From Argopecten irradians (lineage: Eukaryota; Mollusca; Bivalvia; Pectinida; Pectinidae), in contig NC_091134.1 in assembly GCF_041381155.1 (NCBI RefSeq), forward strand, positions 2,104,001 through 2,168,000: a DNA stretch of 64,000 bases, written 5' to 3'. Shown here one piece after another: positions 34,703-46,700 of the stretch. The position numbers and the translations under genes are program-made. A model generated the notes under the pieces. It saw nothing but the letters and a program-made list of their open reading frames with translations, was not told where the DNA came from and searched no databases. How positions within the stretch are numbered: the stretch's first letter is position 1; each line of letters starts with the position of its first letter.

Positions 34703-37700
34703 CTGTTGGCGTGAAAAAATGTCAAATACAAGAATTAAGCGCAATTGTTTGTTTTAACTATCATGTTTTGCAAATTTTATAATGTGAAAATCAATTTGAC
34801 AAAAGGCGAACACAGTCGAACATGACAAATACTTTTCCCTAACTTGGTCAAAATGTAGACTAACACGAAATCAAACATGAGATATGTCTGATGAAAGTAG
34901 TAATTTGATAAGTGTTAGGATAAATGTTGAGTAAATTATTTACCTGGTTGATGTATACCATGGAAATTTTTTAAAATTATGATTGCAAAACTTCACAACT
35001 GCAAAGTAATAATGATTTTTCTATAGAGCCAGTTTTATAAATTATTTAATTCAAAATTGTACAAGCTACTTTATATAGTTAAAGAAAACTAAACACTGCT
35101 GAATGAAGCCGCCCTCCATAACAGCATCATATCTCTATATTTCTCGTTCCTACATCAGAACAAAATATCCAACTACATCATTAATGAACGAACTAGCTGT
35201 AAGAGAGAAGGACGAAATATTTTCTTTTTATTTCCATTTCCAATCATATTCTTGATCTTGTCGTTCCAATGATGCTCTACCAGTGACAAAATTCCTATGG
35301 TGAGATAGTTTTATTAATTGTTACCTTTTTCCACTTAACATATTTACAGCCAATAGCTTCGATTCCCCTTTTTTCTAAACCTTATTTTATTTCTATGGCC
35401 TCTATCCACTGCCAGAGTAACAGAACACATTTTTAGTTTACAACATGCCTGTGTACTTTTTTTCGTACTTTTTCTGTACTTTTTTAGTACTTTTTTTAGT
35501 ACTGTAGATTGTCTAACCCGAAAAACACAAAAAAAGTACAAAAAAAAGCACAATAAAAGTATATTTTAGTTTACAACATGCCTGTGTACTTTTTTCCGTA
35601 CTTTTTCTGTACTTTTTTTAAGTACTTTTTTTAGTACTGTAGATGTCTACCCCACCCGAAAAAATCACAAAAAAAGTTCCAAAAAAAGCACAATAAAAGT
35701 AGATTTTAGTATACAACATGCCTGTGTACTTTTTTGTACTTTTTCTGTACTTTTTTTGTACTTTTTTATACTCTAGATGTCTATCCAATAAAGCACCACA
35801 AAAAAAAGTACGAAAAAAGTACACATGGTTGGTAGACTGTACTTTTTTCCTACTTTTGTATTTTTTTTCCTACTTTTTTTCTACTTTATTTGTACTTTTT
35901 TAGTACTGCTGAATGAAGCCGCCCTCCATAACAGCATCATATCTCTGTATTTCTCGTTCCTATATCAGAACAAAATATCCAACTACATCATTAATGAACG
36001 AACTAGCTGTAAGAGAGAAGGACGAAATATTTTCTTTTTATTTCCATTTTTAATCATATTCTTGATCTTGTCATTCCAATGATGCTCTACCAGTGACAAA
36101 ATTCCTATGGTGAGATAGTTTTATTAATTGTTACCTTTTTCCACTTAACATATTTACAGCCAATAGTTTTCATTTCCCCTTTTTTTTTCTACCTTATTTT
36201 ATTTCTATGGCCTCTATCCACTGCCAGAGTAACAGAACAGCCATTCCTAGATTGTTTTTATTTATCTTATTCATTTTAATCCCATTATTTCAATGTCAGA
36301 GTAATAAAGTTTCCGTGTCTCGATGACTATATTACGTAAATATTCTTTTACCTACATTTATCGTAATAGCAGGTGTATTTTTTTCTTTTCTATTGTAAAT
36401 ATTACACTGTAACAGTAACAGACTGGTATGTCTTTATTTGTTCTTATCTTTTCATTACCAGTATTCCAGAGTCTGTATGGCTAGATTATCCTACCTTTAG
36501 ATTTCTTTGATGGAGAAGCTTCCGTCTTTGTCTCTGTAGATTCTGTAAACACTTCACGTTCAGAGTTTGTAGGGACATAATCTCCATCTGAAAATAACCA
36601 TAATAAAATGGTATGATAGATCATTTATGTACACATATGTGAAATCAAATCATTTTAGAAATTATATTATAAATTTTATATGGGTTAGAAACTAGCTAGA
36701 ATAAGCCATTGGTCTTTATTCAATTTTTGACTTTGATATAACCGAAGATCGAACTTGCCAGGGCACCAAGGCCTATTCAATGAAACGTATATCAAAGATA
36801 TTTTGAACTTCAGCAAAACAACTTCAAAATTTCATTATTCATATTGAATTATTAACCACAAGTTATTGATTTAAATGGAGTGAAATGCAAAAAGCGAGTT
36901 GACAAAAATATTTACTAATCTTAATATCAGAACAAGGCTGACAAAAATGGCACAGATTGGAACCAGAAATCAAACTTTAACAGATACGCAAAATGTTAGT
37001 GTGCAAGGTCGTTCTAAAACACAAGACATTCCTAATTGGGTCATAGAACAATAAAATTTCAGCATTTAAAAAATATAAAAAACTATCATCAAAGGCGAAG
37101 TGTATTTTATTTAGTGACAAATCTATCAAGCATGTACATTTGTTGAAAACCTGTTCATATTTTTAATATAGAAATCTGTATCCTGTATACGCTAAATTTT
37201 AGACATTAAATCAATGCTTAAATATTTCTGATTTTAATGTTCAAGTGATTGACAAAATTTTATAGAGTAAAGTTCCAAACGATTTCCAAAAATAAAATCA
37301 GATGAAAGATACTGACCATTATCATCACTTAACACGTCACTGCCGAGGGAGTCTAATACATCTTCTATTCCCTTCAGGATAGAGTCAGGCTCCTCCGATA
37401 GCATTTCATCTACCATTGTTGAGTCCAACATGTACATTTCCAGGTCTTGATTTTCCACAGATTTTCCAACTGAACACTCTTTAGGTTTCTTTGGTTTGTT
37501 CTTGCTTTTCTTTGGAGTCAATTTCACTCTGTAATGTTTTTTCACTGAAAAACAATAACATTAAATTCATATCAAAGTAAATTCAGCATAACTGTCAGAA
37601 TTAATAAAGTTATGCAAGATTTGAAATCGGTTTATCTCAGTCAGGCAAACAAAACCAGCAGACGCAAGTTGTGGATATGTTGCTCATAGCATAAACTGCA

Positions 37701-40700
37701 CTATTGTCCCTTTTTTCAATACACTACATCTAAAAACAAGAAGATAATTTGATATCAAAACATATTTGTTCCTTTTTTATACTTCTAAACAGAGTTGAAA
37801 TTATATATCTGTTTCTTTCATTTTTTAACATACCATTGCATAGGAATCAGTTGGTAATCAAAAGGTAAAGCCTGTATATCTTTGCGCTGCATATCCATGA
37901 GAAGAGAGATAATTTTAAAAATAAGAATCCTCACCTTAACTTATTAAAGTCTCCTCAAAAAAAAAAGGAAAAAAAAAAAGAAGACTTTTCACGAACTAGT
38001 TTAATTTGTTCCTGTTTCTTATTGGTATTGATACAGTTTTGGCTTCATTATGCTCCTATTTTGCTCATTTTCTGCTTAAATACCATTTCAGAGGAATCAA
38101 GTTGCAAAATGTATGAAATTATTAATACCTGAAAGGTAAAGTGTGTAGCAACCATGAGGTTATTTATATCAAAATAAGGTAAGAGTTCTACCTTTACTGA
38201 TTGAAGACTCCTCCTCTGCCCATTTGCCTTTATAGCGAGCACTAAAACTGAACTGCTTCAGTCTCTCCTGTCAACAGTAAAAACATCAGTTTATCATACT
38301 GTTTAGATGTTATATGTCAACTTTTTAAATTGTAGATTAATTAACCATGATATTTGTAGGTTTATCACAATACATTTATATTAATCAAAATGATCTATTT
38401 TTGTATTGCATTGACATTTGAAATACATTGTATCATATCACAACAATTGAAATAAAACACTACTTACAACAATTCTCACAAAAGTTTACACCTTTTTCTT
38501 CATAATCAGACTAATTGATAAAATAGAATATGTTTCAATGCTAATGTACGATCTAATTGATTTTTCAAGGGATTGATCTGCCAAACAAATAAACAATGTC
38601 AATTCAATTTCTCTTTGTGATGCGAGTCATGATAGTTTTTATATCATTCTGAGATTTTTTCCCATCGAGGTTAAAAAACATTCAGTCATTGGCAAAACAG
38701 AAAGTCATATTTACTAGACTAAGTATAAAAACAAATAAAAACTAATCGTAAAAATAAGTTTAACAAGATCTGGTAAATCCCTGTGAATGTGAAAAAAATA
38801 AGTCTTGCTTAACCTTTGTCGGAAGCTCAAGGGCTGTCAATGCATTTACTCTTGCAGCATCAACTTCTTTCTTGAAATTTGGTCCTTTAGATTTCTAAAA
38901 AATAGAAATCACAAATTAACACTTATGCATAAACGCATACATCAAAATGCTATTAATACAACATTGAATTTCATTGCACTTTGTAGGTCACCATTTTCAG
39001 TGAGTTCAGTGGTTTATATCATTTCCTACCACAATTGGCGGTGTTATTCAACTCTCAGGACATTAAATAAATACTGCAGCTGTTCATTAACAATTTGTTT
39101 ATACCACACGTGCTATAAACTCTACGCATTCTGATTGGCTGACACGGTGAACTTTGGCAGCTTGATGTCCAAAACCGCTGTTGGAAAGCTTATGGTCGAT
39201 GTGTCAAAATACATTACGTTTTCATACATGTTAAATTGACCTTAAGTACTAATACATCTTGACGGACAAAAATTTCACTGAGATTCGTAGATTGAACGTG
39301 CATGAAATGAACTTGACCTTGATGGTAATGACTTGATGTATATCTGGCGGCAAATAGATGATGCCGTGTCGTGCGAATGCTTTTACATGTATACATCTTA
39401 GTCCGAAATTGAGTTTTTTTTCTTCTGGAAGCAACTATGAAGATTTGAACTCAATAAGACGTTAAATGAGTATTATTTAACCCTAAATATGTTCCCAATT
39501 AAAAGAATTTAATATCGATGGATTCTTTATCAAACGATGACTTTTGAATACAATTAGTGTCTTTTTGCTGATCAAAATATTACTACACTTTTTTGCATAT
39601 TTCGGTAAATACACGTTATTGTATCCCCGCCGTATTTCTATCGGCTAAAAACGAATATGATTGTGGTAGAAACAGGTCACACAACTCGTGGTGGCTGAAT
39701 ATTGAAGCTTTTAAAAAATAACTTAATCGTGTGGAATAAATTCAATGTTCAACAACCATTCATTGTGTAACCTCTATACATACAATAACTAAAAGGTAAA
39801 ATGTACGTACTTACATTGAAATGACTTTTTTTTATAATTTGAATTCAAACTAAATTTGGTATTTTTTGTAGGTTTATCTTTTTGTCAAAAGATGTTGAAA
39901 CAATTATTTCTGAACAGTAACAGATACATGTAGGTATTGAGGTATTTACTTATAACTAAGTGCAAAAATGTATTTAAAACAAGTGGCCATGAAGTGATTT
40001 AAATCACAAATTTCAGCAACCGTAATTACTTTATAGTATACCTTTGTCAAGAAGAGGTTTTTGTTTAGGTCCTCGCCTCCTCGATGGAAAGGAAGAATGG
40101 CTGAGGCTTTCACCCAGGCTCGGGATACTTTGTTGTCTAAATATACCACATGGTAGTGACTCTGAAAATGATAGATATACCACATGGTAGTGACTCTGAG
40201 AATGATAGATATACCACATGGTAGTGACTTTGAGAATGATAGATAACTACATGGTAGTGACTCTGAGAATGATAGATATACCACATGGTAGTGACTCTGA
40301 GAATGATAGATTTACCACATGGTAGTGACTCTGAGAATGATAGATATACTGCAGGGTAGTGACTCTGAGAATGATAGATATACCACATGGTAGTGACTCT
40401 GAAAGTGATAGATATACCACATGGTAGTGACTCTGAGAATGGTAGATATACCACATGGTAAGTGACTCTGAGAATGATAGATATACCACATGGTAGTGAC
40501 TCTGAGAATGATAGATATACCACATGGTAGTGACTCTGAGAATGATAGAGATACCACATGTGATAGTGACTCTGAGAATGGTAGATATACCACATGGTAG
40601 TGACTCTGAGAATGATAGATATACCACATGGTAGTGACTGAGAATGATAGATATACCACATGGTAGTGACTCTGAGAATGATAGATATACCACATGGTAG

Positions 40701-43700
40701 TGACTCTGAGAATGATAGATATATACCACATGGTAGTGACTCTGAGAATGATAGTATACCCAATGATAGATATATACCACATGGTAGTGACTCTGAGAAT
40801 GATAGATATACCACATGGTAGTGACTCTGAGAATGATAGATATACCACATGGTAGTGACTCTGAGAATGATAGATATACCACATGGTAGTGACTCTGAGA
40901 ATGATAGATATACCACATGGTAGTGACTCTGAGAATGATAGATATACCACATGGTAGTGACTCTGAGAATGATAGATATACCACATGGTAGTGACTCTGA
41001 GAATGATAGATATACCACATGGTAGTGACTGAGCATGATAGATATACCACATGGTAGTGACTGAGAATGATAGATATACCACATGGTAGTGACTCTGAGA
41101 ATGATAGATATACCACATGGTAGTGACTCTGAGAATGATAGATATACCACATGGTAGTGACTTTGAGAATGATAGATATACCACATGGTAGTGACTCTGA
41201 GAATGATAGATATACCACATGGTAGTGACTCTGAGAATGATAGATATACCACATGGTAGTGACTCTGAAAATAATAGATATACCACATGGTAGTGACTCT
41301 GAGAATGGTAGATATACCACATGGTAGTGACTCTGAGAATGATAGATATACCACATGGTAGTGACTCTGAAAGTGATAGATATACCACATGGTAGTGACT
41401 CTGAGAATGATAGATATACCACATGGTAGTGACTCTGAGAATGATAGATATATAGATATACCACATGGTAGTGACTCTGAGAATGATAGATATACCACAT
41501 GGTAGTGACTCTGAGAATGATAGATATACCACATGGTAGTGACTCTGAGAATGATAGATATACCACATGGTAGTGACTGAGAATGATAGATATACCACAT
41601 GGTAGTGACTCTGAGAATGATAGATATACCACATGGTAGTGACTCTGAGAATGATAGATATACCACATGGTAGTGACTCTGAGAATGATAGATATACCAC
41701 ATGGTAGTGACTCTGATAATGATAGATATACCACATGGTAGTGACTCTGAGAATGATAGATATACCACATGGTAGTGACTCTGAGAATGATAGATATACC
41801 ACATGGTAGTGACTCTGAGAATGATAGATATACCACATGGTAGTGACTCTGAGAATGATAGATATACCACATGGTAGTGACTCTGAGAATGATAGATATA
41901 CCACATGGTAGTGACTCTGAGAATGATAGATATACCACATGGTAGTGACTTGAGAATGATAGATATACCACATGGTAGTGACTCTGAGAATGATAGATAT
42001 ACCACATGGTAGTGACTCTGAGAATGATAGATATACCACATGGTAGTGACTCTGAGAATGATAGATATACCACATGGTAGTGACTGAGAATGATAGATAT
42101 ACCACATGGTAGTGACTCTGAGAATGATAGAGATACCATGTGGTAGTGACTCTGAGAATGATAGATATACCACATGGTAGTGACTGAGAATGATAGATAT
42201 ACCACATGGTAGTGACTCTGAGAATGATAGATATACCACATGGTAGTGACTCTGAGAATGATAGATATACCACATGGTAGTGACTCTGAGAATGATAGAT
42301 ATACCACATGGTAGTGACTCTGAGAATGATAGATATACCACATGGTAGTGACTCTGAGAATGATAGATATACCACATGGTAGTGACTCTGAGAATGATAG
42401 ATATACCACATGGTAGTGACTCTGAGAATGATAGATATACCACATGGTAGTGACTCTGAATGATAGATATACCACATGGTAGTGACTCTGAGAATGATAG
42501 ATATACCACATGGTAGTGACTCTGAGAATGATAGATATACCACATGGTAGTGACTCTGAGAATGATAGATATACCACATGGTAGTGACTCTGAGAATGAT
42601 AGATATACCACATGGTAGTGACTGAGAATGATAGATATACCACATGGTAGTGACTGTGAATGATAGATATACCACATGGTAGTGACTGAATGATAGATAT
42701 ACCACATGGTAGTGAACTGAGAATGATAGATATACCACATGGTAGTGACTCTGAGAATGATAGATATACCACATGGTAGTGACTGAGAATGATAGATATA
42801 CCACATGGTAGTGACTCTGAGAATGATAGATATACCACATGGTAGTGACTCTGAGAATGATAGATATACCACATGGTAGTGACTCTGAGAATGATAGATA
42901 TACCACATGGTAGTGACTCTGAGAATGATAGATATACCACATGGTAGTGACTCTGAGAATGATAGATATACCACATGGTAGTGACTCTGAGAATGATAGA
43001 TATACCACATGGTAGTGACTCTGAGAATGATAGATATACCACATGGTAGTGACTCTGAGAATGATAGATATACCACATGGTAGTGACTCTGAGAATGATA
43101 GATATACCACATGGTAGTGACTCTGAGAATGATAGATATACCACATGGTAGTGACTGGAATGATAGATATACCACATGGTAGTGACTCTGAGAATGATAG
43201 ATATACCACATGGTAGTGACTCTGAGAATGATAGATATACCACATGGTAGTGACTCTGAGAATGATAGATATACCACATGGTAGTGACTCTGAGAATGAT
43301 AGATATACCACATGGTAGTGACTCTGAGAATGATAGATATACCACATGGTAGTGACTCTGAGAATGATAGATATACCACATGGTAGTGACTCTGAGAATG
43401 ATAGATATACCACATGGTAGTGACTGAGAATGATAGATATACCACATGGTAGTGACTTTGAGAATGATAGATATACCACATGGTAGTGACTCTGAGAATG
43501 ATAGATATACCACATGGTAGTGACTCTGAGAATGATAGATATACCACATGGTAGTGACTGAGAATGATAGATATACCACATGGTAGTGACACTGAGAATG
43601 ATAGATATACCACATGGTAGTGACTGAGAATGATAGATATACCACATGGTAGTGAGAGAATGATAGATATACCACATGGTAGTGACTCTGAGAATGATAG

Positions 43701-46700
43701 ATATACCACATGGTAGTGACTCTGAGAATGATAGATATACCACATGGTAGTGACTCTGAGAATGATAGATATACCACATGGTAGTGACCTGAGAATGATA
43801 GATATACCACATGGTAGTGACTCTGAGAATGATAGATATACCACATGGTAGTGACTCTGAGAATGATAGATATACCACATGGTAGTGACTCTGAGAATGT
43901 AGATATACACATGGTAGTGACTCTGAGAATGATAGATATACCACATGGTAGTGACTGAGAATGATAGATATACCACATGGTAGTGACTCTGAGAATGATA
44001 GAGATATACCACATGGTAGTGACTCTGAGAATGATAGATATACCACATGGTAGTGACTCTGAGAATGATAGATATACCACATGGTAGTGACTGAGAATGA
44101 TAGATATACCACATGGTAGTGACTCTGAGAATGATAGATATACCACATGGTAGTGAATGAATGATAGATATACCACATGGTAGTGACTCTGAGAATGATA
44201 GATATACCACATGGTAGTGACTCTGAGAATGATAGATATACCACATGGTAGTGACTCTGAGAATGATAGATATACCACATGGTAGTGACTCTGAGAATGA
44301 TAGATATACCACATGGTAGTGACTCTGAGAATGATAGATATACCACATGGTAGTGACTCTGAGAATGATAGATATACCACATGGTAGTGACACTGAGAAT
44401 GATAGATATACCACATGGTAGTGTGACTCTGAGAATGATAGATATACCACATGGTAGTGACTCTGAGAATGATAGATATACCACATGGTAGTGACTCTGA
44501 GAATGATAGATATACCACATGGTAGTGACTCTGAGAATGATAGATAAATTTATACCACATGGTAGTGACTCTGAGAATGATCAAGATATACTCACATGGT
44601 TTCTGGGAGTAAGTAAAATTAGACCCTACCAGTGGCTTAATGATATCAAAAATTGATATACATGTTCAGCATTCTGGTAATGACTACAAGCAATGATAGA
44701 TATACCTTACGTGGTATGGTAAAATTGACTATGTTGTGGTGATTGATATACCACATTTTATTCAAAAGCATGGTAAGATCATGACAATTATCTGGCTATG
44801 ATAAAGAAATCAGAATTTTATACTTACTAGGAAACATGGTTTTCTGATACTGCTCGAAATAGGATGTGTCTGGATCGATCTCAACCATTGCTGGCCACCT
44901 TACATCAAGTAAAGCAATCTAATGAGATATCATTTATTCAAAATACTTTAGAATGTTATAAATGATTCTGATGCAATGATGCATCCTACAGTAAACGTTA
45001 ACATATAACATTTTCAAAAAGTCCATGTGATTTTCCTATTTCAGGAATATTCTAGAAATGGTACAAATGATTATTTATATCTATATGAAATGAGCGATGT
45101 CACACTATGCAATGAATAGCTGACACGAGATATTAAATGTTTTCTCTATATTTTAATTTCTTGATTTATTTTGTTTTAAAACAAAAGTCTTAACATGTAT
45201 ATTTGAAAATAATACATATTGCCTCAATATTGGAACAACAATGTTTAAGAGATATTTAAGATTTACCAAGGATAGCCGACCATCCTGGCCCAAACAATAC
45301 TGCCCTCAGAATTATTTGGTTGTAGAAATGTTCCGATTCATCATAATCCTGTTCTTTCTTATCACAGCTGTTGTAAGTTGCGTCTATAAATTTACAAGAA
45401 TACCACAATGCTAAAGCAATAAACTAAAAATCACATTAAAGCAATAGTCACAATACCATTGATATATTAAACTGTCAGATACTTGTCCAAACAAAAAAGA
45501 TCCATGACTGAATCGTTCAACTGATGAAGCAATAGTCATTTTCAGTTTGTTTCAGCTCTACATTTTATATAAGTTTAGTAGTCTATATTTCTGTAATATA
45601 TGAAATAGCACAGTATGAAACATTATGCTGAACAGGATGGATTCAACCCGACACCAAACACCAGGAACATTTAGGTGAGTTTCTGATGCTCCGTCTTTGA
45701 GTCACATATAACTACTGGTCTTAACTTTATATCCTATATTCACATCAATTACAATTTCAACATTTAAATCAAATTATCAAACTAACCAGTGTTCATTTTA
45801 CATGTCCACTTTTCATCAATTTCGGTTGGGTCATTGATGTCTCCTAGAAATCTCCATTTTTGGCAGGTAGTATTCGAACATTGTACCCAAGTTCCTGTAA
45901 AAAATATAAAACATTTTAGCCATAATAAGATTGGTATATGGGTATAAATATTGTGGAAAAAACTATCACACTAATAATTTCTCCACAATGTTCATACATG
46001 TCAGGGTTCTAATAATAATATAATGATTCATGTCTATTCACCCATATTTCTGTTTAAATGAATACCAGCTACTAAAAGTGGAAATATTGTGGAATTTATG
46101 CATAAATCGTAGGTAAGGTAAGATTTAAAAGTTACCTGTTTCTTCAATTTCTCTTTCCATGAGCAACTGTTTTTTACTCTTTGGAAGATAGTCTGTAATC
46201 TTTTGATTATTCTCCGGAAAACCTTTTTTCTTTTCTTTTTTCTTTACTACATCAACAGTCTTACTTTTTTCTGTTTTGTCATTCTTCTTTTCCTTCTTTT
46301 TTCTTTGTGTTTCAGTATTTTCTGGAAAAAAAAACCCCATACATTTCACTGAATAAAAATGCATGTATGATACATCAATTTACATATGAACAGTTCTAAT
46401 GAAAATATAATTGAAATGTTAAAGATGCTCCACCGCCAACAGAACATAAACGCATTTCTTATTAACACAAAAAGTTATATAAAATTTGTTTTGCTTTTGG
46501 CGCATGCACTATAAGTACTTTATTCCATAGAGGACATAGCACTACAGAATTTTTCAGAATGTAATTAATTATTTTAGATATTTATATCTTAAAGTAAACT
46601 TATATTACCGGTAGAAGCTCAGCCCTTTCAATGGTGGTAATGGTGTAAAGAAAGTAACTTTTGTTACTGAAGAAAAATACTTAATAGTCTGCTCCTGTTT

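Noticed and set aside
34216-34782. 188-codon plus-strand frame
   Set aside because: It is antisense to the last exon of ZCWPW1; the Lys/Glu-rich sense strand gives a Phe/Ser/Leu-rich shadow.
35718-36082. Phe/Tyr-rich frames around 35.3-36.1 kb
   Set aside because: They are translations of the GTACTTTTTT tandem units.
35096-36242. Direct 337-bp copies read as terminal repeats of a retroelement
   Set aside because: They do not begin and end with TG...CA, there is no primer site or coding interior, and the interior is a simple tandem array; a tandem duplication explains them.
40137-44584. Three overlapping minus-strand open frames of about 1,400-1,450 codons
   Set aside because: They are by-products of a 34-bp repeat with no stop in any frame. 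The same peptide strings recur in all three frames, and there is no start context or domain.
40139-44600. Regular short repeats resembling a CRISPR array
   Set aside because: The units are head to tail without spacers, and the host is an intron-bearing animal genome.
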